Assembly (NCBI RefSeq): GCF_001676055.1
Contig: NZ_LZEX01000001.1
Span: forward strand, 62,001 to 126,000
DNA: 64,000 nt
Direction of reading: 5' to 3'
From: Morganella psychrotolerans
GTDB taxonomy: Bacteria > Pseudomonadota > Gammaproteobacteria > Enterobacterales > Enterobacteriaceae
Shown piece after piece: positions 8,138 to 15,986 of the stretch (positions are counted from its first letter, which is position 1; every line of letters begins with the position of its first letter). The notes beneath the pieces are model-generated. The model was not told the origin of the DNA. It did no database searches and saw only the letters and a program-made list of their open reading frames with translations. A program made the position numbers and the translations under genes.

Positions 8138-8482
8138 ATGCTTCATCTGATGTATTTATTGAAACCGACACATAAAGCTCATCTGGATATGGTCGCCTTT
8201 TGGCATTGGGTGGAAAAACGTGACAAATGGTTCTACCATTCACTGGATATGGCGGGAGAACGCCGTTGGTATATCCGCACTATCGGCGATAATGTTCATT
8301 GTCTGGAACATTACGTTGCATTCGCCGATGAAGCCGCCTGGGGGCAATATCGCAGAGCAGTGTCAAAACTCTGCACAGATCCTGCATGGGAAAAAACCCG
8401 CATCGAACAAGATCTGTGGTGGGATATCCTCGATTCAAGTTTGCTGAATGATGCACCTTTTATCGTCAACCTAAGGAGTTAA
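8138..8482 (+). CDS. Small protein of the insert, possibly dimeric alpha-beta barrel
   Basis: A 114-residue protein with many Trp and aromatic residues (MVAFWHWVEKRDKWFYHSL, WGQYRRAVSKL, EKTRIEQDLWWDILDSSL). Its size and spacing of segments recall NIPSNAP/antibiotic-monooxygenase-like dimeric alpha-beta barrels, but I cannot assign it securely. It starts 11 bases after the GNAT-like gene with AAAGGA upstream, so it is the third gene of the same operon. Its last bases overlap the 3' end of the convergent AEC transporter gene by 17 bases, right at the insert boundary. Confidence 0.65.
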   Translation: MLHLMYLLKPTHKAHLDMVAFWHWVEKRDKWFYHSLDMAGERRWYIRTIGDNVHCLEHYVAFADEAAWGQYRRAVSKLCTDPAWEKTRIEQDLWWDILDSSLLNDAPFIVNLRS

Positions 8483-9380
8483 CCATTGTTATGATGACCG
8501 GTAGTGTCAGCACAGCAACCATTGTCTGAAATGTAATGATACCCGCCATTAACTGACTGTCACCACCGAGCTGGCGCGATAAAATATAGGCGGTCGGTGC
8601 GGTCGGGATAGCAAAGAAAATCACAAACAGATGATATTCAAGATCATTCAGCCCCGTTACAGCGGCAACAGCAATTGCCAGAAGCGGCATAAGACATAAG
8701 CGGATAACACTGTTAAATCCGATTTTCAGTGCCGAATAACGAATAGTTGCAACCTGTAATGCAGCCCCCACACACAGCAACCCGAGCGGCAGACTGGCAC
8801 CGGCAAGTAATTTAGCAAACTGATGGGTATTATACGGCAGCCCGATACCGGAGATATTCAGTAACATCCCGATAATACAGGATATTATTAACGGATTGGT
8901 CAGAACGGGAACCAGCAGACGGCGCAGCGACAGTTGCTGAAATTCTGACAGGGAAATCACGGAAATAATGTTACACAGAGGTACTAATACCGCGAGGATC
9001 ACCGCGGCAACAGCAACACCGGAAGGACCATAAAAATCATTGACGATAGATAACCCGAGGTAGGTATTAAAGCGGATCGCGCCCTGGATAAGCACACCAA
9101 ATTCAGCAACCGGCATTGCACGAAACCGTTTTGCGATCACAAAACCGATTGTCGCCAGGCCGAGCATGATAACCAGAGAAAGCGCGAGTTTCGGCAGTTG
9201 CGGATTATCCAGCGGCGCGGTCGCGAGGCTGCTTATCAGCAGTGCGGGAAACAGAATATAATAATTGAGTTTTTCCGCACCATTCCAGAACCCCGCATCA
9301 AATACCGGACGCCGTTTTAATACGCAACCCAATAAAATTAAAGCAAATAACGGCCACAATGTCATTAATATAGCAAACAT
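8466..9380 (-). CDS. AEC-family (auxin efflux carrier-like) transporter
   Basis: The 304-residue protein is almost wholly hydrophobic with about ten membrane segments, beginning MFAILMTLWPLFALILLG and showing the AEC-type features VLIQGAIRFNTYLGLSIVNDF and a C-terminal FFAIPTAPTAYILSRQLGGD. Members move organic acids or amino-acid derivatives across the inner membrane; the substrate is unknown. Its last codons (VLTLPVIITMVNSLG) lie inside the right-hand direct repeat, and an equivalent tail survives 2.7 kb away at 5766-5799. The present 3' end was therefore probably supplied by the inserted DNA. Confidence 0.8.
   Translation of the reverse strand: MFAILMTLWPLFALILLGCVLKRRPVFDAGFWNGAEKLNYYILFPALLISSLATAPLDNPQLPKLALSLVIMLGLATIGFVIAKRFRAMPVAEFGVLIQGAIRFNTYLGLSIVNDFYGPSGVAVAAVILAVLVPLCNIISVISLSEFQQLSLRRLLVPVLTNPLIISCIIGMLLNISGIGLPYNTHQFAKLLAGASLPLGLLCVGAALQVATIRYSALKIGFNSVIRLCLMPLLAIAVAAVTGLNDLEYHLFVIFFAIPTAPTAYILSRQLGGDSQLMAGIITFQTMVAVLTLPVIITMVNSLG
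8486..8509. repeat. Right direct repeat of the 2.7 kb insert
   Basis: This is the partner of 5777-5800, with an exact 12-base core at 8497-8508. It forms the current 3' end of the AEC transporter gene. Confidence 0.6.
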
Positions 9381-9483
9381 CAGCGGACTTCCGGCAAGAC
9401 AGATATGTCCGCATCATAACAGGAACATTGTACAGCGCGAGTATCTTGCCCTGTTTTGTATTTCTGATCGCATTTTTATACCC

Positions 9484-10512
9484 TTATCCGTTCAACTGCG
9501 CAAAACCAGGTGACAGTGTCACGCTTACCGGCGGAGTATCATCACCCCGGATGCGGCGCAATAACCGGGTGGCGGCGCTACTTCCCACTGCACGTGACGG
9601 CTGGGTGATAAAGGCGACCGGGATGTCATACAGCGCTTCGCTGCCGATATCATCAAACCCGACCAATGCAATTTCCCTGGTATAATAACTTTCGTTATCA
9701 CCTTGTTTTACTGCATTCCCGGTGCTCAGTGCCGCAAAATAAGCGCCGAGCGCAGTGCCGGTGTTATGACAGACAATGGCACTGACATTGGGGTACTGAT
9801 ACAAAAATTCAGACACCATGCGGATAATATTTTGCTGCTTATTATCAGTCTCAACAATCCATTCGGTCCGGAACGGCAGCCCGTATTGTACTAAGGTGGA
9901 GCAGTAACCGCCGATCCGCTCTGCGCGGGTCAGTGAATCCCCCTCTCCGCCAAAATAGGCAATCTGCCGGTGACCGTTTTTGATGAGGTATTCTGTTGCC
10001 AGCCTGGCGGCAACTGCATTATCCGGGCGGACAACATCGATACCCGCGAATTCGCTGGCTCGGGCAGCACATACCAGTGGGATCTGATAATGCTTTACCC
10101 GCTCAACGACATCATCCGTCAGGAACTTTCCGCCGCCGGCAATTACACCATCCACACCATAGCGGATCAGGCTGTCCAGCGAGCGGGTAAATCCGTCGGC
10201 TGAATTACCGCATTGTGTCAGAAAGACCTGTTTTCCCTGAGTCTCCGCGTATTCACTGACCCCGGCGGCAACTTCAGCATAAAACGGCTCAGTAATATCT
10301 TTGACAATCAGCCCGATCACATTTGAAATGTTATCGCGTAATGTTGCTGCCTGCTGGTTGCGGACATAGCCCAGCGACTCAATTGCGGCATTTACTTTTT
10401 CCGCGGTTTTACGCGAGATCCGCCCTTTTCCGCTGAGTACCAGCGATACTGTTGTGACCGACACCCCGGCCAGTTGCGCCACATCGACAATCGTGACTTT
10501 TCTGAGATTCAT
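9484..10512 (-). CDS. malI: MalI-type LacI-family repressor
   Basis: This 342-residue LacI/GalR-family protein has an N-terminal helix-turn-helix and hinge (VDVAQLAGVSVTTVSLVLSG then KGRISRKTAEKVNAAIESLGY) and a periplasmic-binding-protein-like effector domain. Length, position and orientation match MalI, which represses the divergent malXY operon in E. coli. Two near-perfect palindromes of the known MalI operator type lie between it and malX, supporting repression of malX and of itself. The inducer is not known from sequence. Confidence 0.88.
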   Translation of the reverse strand: MNLRKVTIVDVAQLAGVSVTTVSLVLSGKGRISRKTAEKVNAAIESLGYVRNQQAATLRDNISNVIGLIVKDITEPFYAEVAAGVSEYAETQGKQVFLTQCGNSADGFTRSLDSLIRYGVDGVIAGGGKFLTDDVVERVKHYQIPLVCAARASEFAGIDVVRPDNAVAARLATEYLIKNGHRQIAYFGGEGDSLTRAERIGGYCSTLVQYGLPFRTEWIVETDNKQQNIIRMVSEFLYQYPNVSAIVCHNTGTALGAYFAALSTGNAVKQGDNESYYTREIALVGFDDIGSEALYDIPVAFITQPSRAVGSSAATRLLRRIRGDDTPPVSVTLSPGFAQLNG

Positions 10513-10568
10513 AACGCCAGATACTTCCCTTATACATCAGATACCGCAGAGAATTTTACACAATATCC

Positions 10569-10584
10569 GATAAAACGTTTTATC
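10569..10584. promoter_or_regulatory. MalI operator, malI-proximal
   Basis: The perfect 16-base palindrome GATAAAACGTTTTATC matches the operator type known for MalI in E. coli. It lies 57 bases upstream of the malI start codon and should mediate autoregulation. Confidence 0.85.
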
Positions 10585-10647
10585 TATTTATTAAATATGG
10601 TTGTCAGGTCATGTTTATTTTTTGTGATCGGGTAAGTATTATATTTT

Positions 10648-10663
10648 GGTAAAACGTTTTATC
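10648..10663. promoter_or_regulatory. MalI operator, malX-proximal
   Basis: GGTAAAACGTTTTATC differs by one base from the perfect palindrome 79 bases away. It lies about 45 bases upstream of the malX start and should control malX. A TGTGA half-site just upstream hints at CRP, but no full CRP palindrome is present. Confidence 0.82.
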
Positions 10664-10708
10664 TTATTTTACCTTCACAACACCACACTAATAATTACAG
10701 GATACGGT

Positions 10709-12331
10709 ATGAGTAGCCAACCAAAACAAAAAGTCACGCTCTGGGAGTTTTTCCAGGGACTTGGCAAAACATTTATGCTGCCTGTCGCACTGCTCTCATT
10801 TTGCGGGATCATGCTCGGGATAGGCAGTTCGCTCAGCAGCCGTGATGTTCTCACTCTGCTGCCGTTCCTTGACCACACTGCATTCCAGCTGGTTTTTACC
10901 TGGATGAGTAAAGTCGGCTCATTTGCCTTCAGTTTTCTGCCGGTGATGTTTGCTATCGCCATTCCGCTGGGTCTGGCGCGCGAAAACAAAGGTGTCGCCG
11001 CATTTGCGGGCTTTGTCGGTTTTGCGGTATTCAACCTTGCCACCAATTTTTATCTGACAGCAACCGGCGTATTACCCACAACTGACCCGTTGATCCTCAA
11101 AGCGCATAATATTCAGAATATCATTGGTATTCAGTCAATTGACAGCGGAATTCTGGGTGCGGTGATTGTCGGTATCATTGTTTATATGCTGCATGAGCGC
11201 TTTAATACTATCCGCCTGCCGGATGCGCTCGCGTTTTTCGGCGGCACCCGGTTTGTGCCGATTATCACTACTCTGGTACTGGGTTTATGTGGTTTGCTGG
11301 TGCCGCTTATCTGGCCGTGGTTCGCGATGGGGATCAACGGATTAGGCAAACTTATTCACAGTGCGGGTGCATTCGGCCCGATGATTTTCGGCTCTGGTGA
11401 ACGGTTGTTACTGCCTTTCGGGCTGCATCATATTCTTGTCGCACTTATCCGCTTTACTGAAGCCGGCGGTACCATGGATGTGTGCGGTAATACCGTTAAC
11501 GGCGCGCTGACTATCTTCCAGGCACAACTTTCCTGTCCGGATACCCAGGGTTTTGCAGCAAGTGCCACTCAGTTCCTTTCTCAGGGAAAAATGCCCGCTT
11601 TCCTCGGCGGTCTGCCTGGTGCGGCGTTAGCTATGTACCACTGCGCACATCCTGAAAATCGTCATAAAATTAAAGGATTGCTTATCTCCGGTGTGGTTGC
11701 CTGTGTGATTGGCGGCACGACAGAACCACTGGAATTCCTGTTCCTGTTTGTCGCACCGTTCCTGTATCTGATCCATGCGATTCTGACCGGTCTTGGTTTC
11801 ACTGTGATGGCAATCACCGGGGTGACTATTGGTAATACAGACGGTAACCTGATTGATTTTGTGGTCTTCGGGATCCTGCACGGTATTCAGACTAAGTGGT
11901 ATATGGTACCGGTTGTCGCCTTTATCTGGTTCGCCGCTTACTACGGGATTTTCCGTTTCGCCATCACCCGCTTTAATATCAAAACCCCGGGCCGCGATAC
12001 AGATACTAAAACGGGTGATAAAACCCCTGCTGTCACCGGCTCAGCGGGTAAATCCGGTTATAATGTCCCTGCGATCCTTCAGGCTCTCGGCGGTAAAGAG
12101 AATATTATCTCACTGGATAACTGTATCACCCGTCTGCGGATGTCAGTGAATGATATGAGCAAGGTCGATGATGCACAGCTCAAAGCGCTGCGGGCAATCG
12201 GGGTTGTTCATCTTAATGACCATAATTTACAGGTTGTTATTGGTCCGCAGGTTCAGTCGGTCAAAGATGAACTGGATCAACTGATGAAATCTGCGCCTGA
12301 CAGCGCACAGCCTGTTGTTCAAAATATCTGA
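10709..12331 (+). CDS. malX: PTS maltose/glucose-type EIICB permease
   Basis: The product of 540 residues is an EIICB permease of the phosphotransferase system: a membrane EIIC domain (LPVALLSFCGIMLGIGSSL, FGSGERLLLPFGLHHILVAL, GGTTEPLEFLFLFVAP) joined by a Thr/Lys-rich linker to a C-terminal EIIB domain whose phosphorylated Cys is in LDNCITRLRMSV. It would take up a sugar, glucose or maltose type in E. coli MalX, with phosphate from HPr and a separate EIIA. The start at 10709 follows AGGAT; the longer frame from 10646 would run through the operator region. Gene order malI-malX-malY supports the name. Confidence 0.9.
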   Translation: MSSQPKQKVTLWEFFQGLGKTFMLPVALLSFCGIMLGIGSSLSSRDVLTLLPFLDHTAFQLVFTWMSKVGSFAFSFLPVMFAIAIPLGLARENKGVAAFAGFVGFAVFNLATNFYLTATGVLPTTDPLILKAHNIQNIIGIQSIDSGILGAVIVGIIVYMLHERFNTIRLPDALAFFGGTRFVPIITTLVLGLCGLLVPLIWPWFAMGINGLGKLIHSAGAFGPMIFGSGERLLLPFGLHHILVALIRFTEAGGTMDVCGNTVNGALTIFQAQLSCPDTQGFAASATQFLSQGKMPAFLGGLPGAALAMYHCAHPENRHKIKGLLISGVVACVIGGTTEPLEFLFLFVAPFLYLIHAILTGLGFTVMAITGVTIGNTDGNLIDFVVFGILHGIQTKWYMVPVVAFIWFAAYYGIFRFAITRFNIKTPGRDTDTKTGDKTPAVTGSAGKSGYNVPAILQALGGKENIISLDNCITRLRMSVNDMSKVDDAQLKALRAIGVVHLNDHNLQVVIGPQVQSVKDELDQLMKSAPDSAQPVVQNI

Positions 12332-12367
12332 TCGTTCAAAATACCTGATCGTTCAAAACGCCTGATA
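12317..12367 (+). repeat. Three tandem 17-base repeats at the malX end
   Basis: Three tandem copies of a 17-base unit (GTTCAAAATAYCTGATC type) span the last codons of malX and the start of the spacer. The copies differ by one to four bases. The unit has no coding role beyond the first copy. Confidence 0.8.
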
Positions 12368-12373
12368 TTCCTC

Positions 12374-12402
12374 ACCGCACTGTTTATCAGTGCGGTTTTT
12401 TT
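12374..12402 (+). terminator. Intrinsic terminator between malX and malY
   Basis: A 9-bp stem (ACCGCACTG with CAGTGCGGT, five-base loop) is followed at once by seven T. The malY ribosome-binding site begins two bases after the T-run, so malY is expressed only by read-through or from a promoter not obvious here. Confidence 0.85.
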
Positions 12403-12406
12403 CCGG

Positions 12407-12466
12407 AGAAACTATGTCGCCAGAAACTATGTCGCCAGAAGCTATGTCATCAGAAACTATGTCATC
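12407..12466 (+). repeat. Four tandem 15-base repeats carrying the malY start
   Basis: Four in-frame copies of AGAAACTATGTCGCC (the last two altered to ...TCATC) each contain an ATG. They give the N-terminal extension MSPET-MSPEA-MSSET-MSS, which E. coli MalY lacks. Copy number could change without breaking the frame. Confidence 0.85.
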
Positions 12467-13633
12467 TTCATTATTTTCTGTTCCGGTCGATCGCCACGGA
12501 ACCTATTGTACGCAATGGGATTTTGTACAGGATCGCTTTGGTCAGGCCGATTTACTGCCGTTTACTATCTCTGATATGGATTTTGCCACCGCTCCGGCTA
12601 TTTTGCAGGCAATCACTGACCGCACCACTCATGGCGTATTTGGTTACAGCCGCTGGCAGCATGAGGATTTTCTCAGTGCCGTTGCGCACTGGTTTTCATC
12701 CCGCTTTCAGGCGGAAATCGATACACAATCATTGGTTTATGGTCCGTCTGTTATTTATATGGTCAGTCAGATGATCCGGCTGTGGTCGCAACCCGGGGAC
12801 GGGGTTCTGGTTCACACCCCGGCGTATGACGCTTTTTATAAAACAATCACCGGAAACGGACGCAATATAGTCGCGTGCCCGCTGGAGAAAACAGCGGATG
12901 GCTGGTGGTGTGATATGGAAAAACTGGAGGCACGACTGGCACGACCGGATACCCGTATTATGCTGTTGTGCAGCCCGCATAATCCGACCGGTAAAGTCTG
13001 GACCCGCACAGAGCTGGAGACAATGGCACAACTGTGTGAGCGCTATAATGTAAAAGTGATCAGTGATGAAATCCATATGGATTTGTGCTGGTCGCCGCAT
13101 CAACACACGCCCTGGTCTGAAGTCGGGCGTCAGGAATGGGCACTGTTCACCTCAGCATCGAAGTCGTTTAATGTACCGGCACTGACCGGTGCTTACGGGC
13201 TCATTAATAATATGGCATCCCGTGAAGCGTATTTTCATCGCCTGAAAGCCTGTGACGGGCTATCTTCTCCCGCGGTTCTGGCCGTTATTGCCCATATTGC
13301 CGCATACCGGAACAGTGCGCCGTGGCTTGATGAACTGCGTGATTATCTGTTTGCTAACTTACAGTATGTGAAACAGCGGTTGGATGATGCGTTTCCTGAG
13401 CTTAACTGGCAAATACCGCAATCGACCTATCTTGCCTGGATAGATCTCAATCCGCTGAATATTGATGACAATATACTGCAGGATACACTGATTAACCGGG
13501 AAAAGGTGGCGATCATGCCGGGATATACCTACGGAGAAGAAGGTCGCGGTTTTTTACGTCTTAATGCCGGATGCCCGCGGGAAAAACTTGCCGCAGGATG
13601 GATAAATTGATTAGTGCGCTGAAAACACGCTGA
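12414..13633 (+). CDS. malY: MalY-type PLP C-S lyase, frameshifted near the 3' end
   Basis: The protein matches MalY, a fold-type I PLP enzyme with beta-cystathionase activity that also modulates the maltose regulator in E. coli. Seen are VDRHGTYCTQWDFVQDRFG, DLLPFTISDMDFATAP, CSPHNPTGKVW, VISDEIHMDL and FTSASKSFNVPAL, whose Lys should bind PLP. The start at 12414 follows GGAGA and is the first of four repeated ATGs. The open frame ends at 13610 with AAGWIN, but one extra base near 13596 would restore a MalY-like tail (MDKLISALKTR, stop at 13633). This is a small C-terminal change, from assembly error or mutation. Confidence 0.85.
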
Positions 13634-13686
13634 CACATACTCTAAAATAAATACTTTTTACGGGCCGGGATATTACAGCATCCCGG

Positions 13687-13860
13687 TCATTCATGTTTGC
13701 CGACCTTATTGCGTAAAGCCCGGCGTAAATAAGAAAACGGTAAACCCGGACATATTTTGTCATCCGGCCTGCCGGTCTTCACCGCTTCCTGTTTTTCATC
13801 CTTTACCGGCGCTGTCTGCGTTTGCGGTTGGATTTTACCGGAGGTGGTGTTATCCGCCAT
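13687..13860 (-). CDS. Small basic protein downstream of the PadR regulator
   Basis: A 57-residue frame starts MADNTTSGKIQPQTQTAP and ends RRALRNKVGKHE. Its ATG at 13860 comes directly after the stop of the PadR gene (GGGGAATAAAATG), so the regulator's end supplies its ribosome-binding site and the two should be co-translated. No domain or membrane segment is visible. It is hydrophilic with a basic C-terminus and one Cys. I do not recognise it; tight coupling is the main reason to accept it. Confidence 0.55.
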   Translation of the reverse strand: MADNTTSGKIQPQTQTAPVKDEKQEAVKTGRPDDKICPGLPFSYLRRALRNKVGKHE

Positions 13861-13861
13861 T

Positions 13862-14653
13862 TTATTCCCCTTCTTTACTGAGTGCGTCGTTAACCGCTTC
13901 TATTTTTTGTACGGCGTCATTAAGAATATCTGCGATTTTGCTGAGCTTACCGGCATCCAGCTCGCTGGTAACCAGTTTGTGGCGCAGCAATGCGCGTAAA
14001 TTACCGAGAGCCTGTTCGATTTCATCAGATAACAAAGAACCCCGGCGGAAAGAGTCTGTTTCTTTCAGGCGCAGTGCGATTTGCTCCAGAACCCCGGCAT
14101 TTTCATCCAGATGCAGCTTCCCTTCCGGCGTCAGGCTGTAACTCTTACGTCCGTTTCCGGTGTCTTCAGCAACAATCAGCAACTGGTCTTCAAGCAGTGT
14201 CAGTGTCGGATAAATCACACCCGGGCTTGGTGTATACAGACCTGATGTTAACTGACTGATTGATTTAATTAATTCATAACCATGACTTGGTTTCTGATTA
14301 AGGTTCGCCAGCATCATAATGCGCAGGTCGCCATGATCTAACAAACGACGCAGACCTTTGCCCCGTCCGCCACGGCGCTGACCGTGTTCACCGCGACCAT
14401 GATGTTCGCCGTGCTCGTGATGGTCACCATGACAACCGTGTTCACCGCGGCCATGATGCTCACCGTGTTCGTGGTGGTCGCCATGACAGCCATGTTCACC
14501 GCGACCATGATGTTCGCCGTGTTCATGATGATCGCCATGACAGCAGCGTTTGCTTTGTCCGTGGTGTTCGTCGTGATGGCTGCCATGCCCGCCGTGACGT
14601 TGACGCCCTTCCTGTGCATCGCAGGTGCGATGACGTAAAGCATGTAAAAACAT
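13862..14653 (-). CDS. YqjI-like PadR-family metal-responsive regulator
   Basis: The C-terminal part (from about residue 105) is a PadR winged-helix domain: LRIMMLANLNQKPSHGYELI, SGLYTPSPGVIYPTLTLLED and GRKSYSLTPEGK, followed by a helical dimerisation region. The first 100 residues are His-rich, with three exact-length copies of an 18-residue unit CHGDHHEHGEHHGRGEHG plus further His clusters. E. coli YqjI has a similar but shorter His-rich N-terminus that binds nickel and relieves repression of yqjH; no yqjH neighbour is present here. Two palindromes with an AGATATATCT core upstream are likely operators. Metal specificity is inferred. Confidence 0.85.
   Translation of the reverse strand: MFLHALRHRTCDAQEGRQRHGGHGSHHDEHHGQSKRCCHGDHHEHGEHHGRGEHGCHGDHHEHGEHHGRGEHGCHGDHHEHGEHHGRGEHGQRRGGRGKGLRRLLDHGDLRIMMLANLNQKPSHGYELIKSISQLTSGLYTPSPGVIYPTLTLLEDQLLIVAEDTGNGRKSYSLTPEGKLHLDENAGVLEQIALRLKETDSFRRGSLLSDEIEQALGNLRALLRHKLVTSELDAGKLSKIADILNDAVQKIEAVNDALSKEGE
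14382..14543. repeat. Three tandem 54-base repeats in the PadR gene
   Basis: Three consecutive 54-base units (14382-14435, 14436-14489, 14490-14543) encode the His-rich 18-residue repeats. They differ mainly at synonymous positions, so the array is maintained at protein level and not freshly duplicated, but it could still change copy number by recombination. Confidence 0.9.
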
Positions 14654-14700
14654 AGAGTAATTCCTTTTGTAATTAATAATTTTAATCAGCGACGGATATT

Positions 14701-14710
14701 AGATATATCT
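14701..14710. promoter_or_regulatory. PadR-type operator palindrome, proximal
   Basis: AGATATATCT is a perfect 10-base palindrome, 47 bases upstream of the PadR start codon. The same core recurs 59 bases further upstream, so it is a likely operator of the adjacent regulator. Confidence 0.6.
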
Positions 14711-14756
14711 GTTTCGCTTCGTGGATAACTATAGCCACTCCATAACCAAAGGTCAA

Positions 14757-14772
14757 TTTAGATATATCTAAA
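14757..14772. promoter_or_regulatory. PadR-type operator palindrome, distal
   Basis: TTTAGATATATCTAAA is a perfect 16-base palindrome containing the same core as the proximal site. The pair suggests cooperative autoregulation of the YqjI-like repressor. Confidence 0.6.
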
Positions 14773-14858
14773 ATAGCACGATTTGCGCTTAACGGGAATG
14801 ATAACCACTCTCATATTGTAGCGTGCAGGCAGGATGCACTATCAACAAATAATGCGGA

Positions 14859-14960
14859 TATACCCTTATTCATTCAAACTGCTGGTTCGTTGGCAGCAGA
14901 AAGGCAGCCGGGGTATGCTCCCCGGCTGCCTTTCTGCATTCTGAATGATGTTGGGTATAG
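14859..14960. repeat. ERIC-related element with an 18-bp hairpin
   Basis: The ends (TATACCCTTATTCATTCAAA and TTGGGTATA) match the terminal parts of the ERIC-like repeats found elsewhere in the window. The middle is replaced by a perfect 18-bp stem (14896-14913 with 14920-14937, six-base loop) that could end transcription downstream of the quinone oxidoreductase gene. Confidence 0.75.
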
Positions 14961-14975
14961 TGCAAAAAAGAAGGA

Positions 14976-15986
14976 TCAGAAGTCAGGATTGGTCAGAATG
15001 ATTTTGCCGGTCAGATCCCCGGACTCCATCAATTGATGAGCTTTCACCACATCCGCCAGTTCAAAAGTATGGCTTATCAGCGGTTTTATTTTACCCGCCC
15101 GTAATAACGGCCAGACTTTTTGTGCAAGGTCACGGGCAATAATGGCTTTTTCTTCCGGTGTCCGCGCCCGCAGGGTTGATCCTGTGTGAGTCAGACGCTT
15201 TACCATCAGCGGCATCATATTCAGGTTCTGCGGATTGCCGCGCATCAGCCCTATCTGGATTATCCGGCCTGCTTTTGCGGCAACTTCATAGTTTTTCTGA
15301 ATATAATCGCCACCGATAATATCCACAACCATATTGACACCCTGCCCGCCGGTCAGGTCAGGAATGACCTGTGCGAAATCGGCTTCCCGGTAATTAATCA
15401 CATGGTCTGCGCCAAGCTGGCGGGCAATATCGGCTTTTTCTGCAGAGCCGACAGTGGTGTATACGGTTGCACCAAATGCTTTCGCCAGCATGATTGCCAC
15501 GCTGCCGATACCGGATGTACCGCCATGAATAAGAACGCTCTCTTCACTTTGTAACTTACCGATCTGAAAGACATTCGCCCAGACCGTAAAGAAATTTTCA
15601 GGAATACCGGCGGCATCTGTATAACTCAGATTTTCCAGCGGCAGAGCGATGCTGTCATGGACGAGGCAGTATTGCGCATATCCGCCGCCTGCCACAAGTG
15701 CACAAATTTTATCTCCCACCTGCCAGCGTTTACAATCTTCACCAACAGCGACCACCTCACCCGCAATTTCAAGCCCCGGCACAGGAGATGCATCCGGTGG
15801 CGGCGGGTAACTGCCCATCCGCTGAAACACATCAGGCCGGTTAACTCCGGCAGCCGCGACTTTAACCAGCAGGTATTCTCCCTGTACCTTAGGTAATGGC
15901 ATTTCAATTACCTGTAATACCTCAGGTCCGCCGGGCCGGGTAATATCGATTGCCATCATTGATTCGGGTAATGTATGTGAAATCAT
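14976..15986 (-). CDS. Zinc-free NAD(P)H quinone oxidoreductase, PIG3-type
   Basis: This 336-residue protein is a medium-chain dehydrogenase/reductase without the zinc ligands, of the NAD(P)H quinone oxidoreductase group. It shows the GroES-like N-terminal domain (AAAGVNRPDVFQRMGSYPPP, PGLEIAGEVVAVGE) and the nucleotide-binding Rossmann segment SVLIHGGTSGIGSVAIMLAKA around residue 145. PIG3-type members reduce quinones with NADPH; the physiological substrate is not evident. The gene stands alone between an ERIC-derived hairpin and the fnr promoter region. Confidence 0.82.
   Translation of the reverse strand: MISHTLPESMMAIDITRPGGPEVLQVIEMPLPKVQGEYLLVKVAAAGVNRPDVFQRMGSYPPPPDASPVPGLEIAGEVVAVGEDCKRWQVGDKICALVAGGGYAQYCLVHDSIALPLENLSYTDAAGIPENFFTVWANVFQIGKLQSEESVLIHGGTSGIGSVAIMLAKAFGATVYTTVGSAEKADIARQLGADHVINYREADFAQVIPDLTGGQGVNMVVDIIGGDYIQKNYEVAAKAGRIIQIGLMRGNPQNLNMMPLMVKRLTHTGSTLRARTPEEKAIIARDLAQKVWPLLRAGKIKPLISHTFELADVVKAHQLMESGDLTGKIILTNPDF

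Larger units (their letters stand above)
14654..14975. other. Intergenic region with PadR operators and an ERIC-derived hairpin
   Basis: This spacer holds the two PadR-type palindromes (14701-14710, 14757-14772) and the ERIC-related element with its long hairpin (14859-14960). I see no gene in it. Confidence 0.7.

Noticed and set aside
10620-10641. CRP-like site between malI and malX
   Set aside because: Only one TGTGA half-site is present and the second half does not match.
14384-14638. Long hydrophobic Met/Val/Ala-rich frame on the plus strand opposite the His-rich repeats
   Set aside because: It is the complement of His codons (ATG/GTG) and repeats with them; no independent support.
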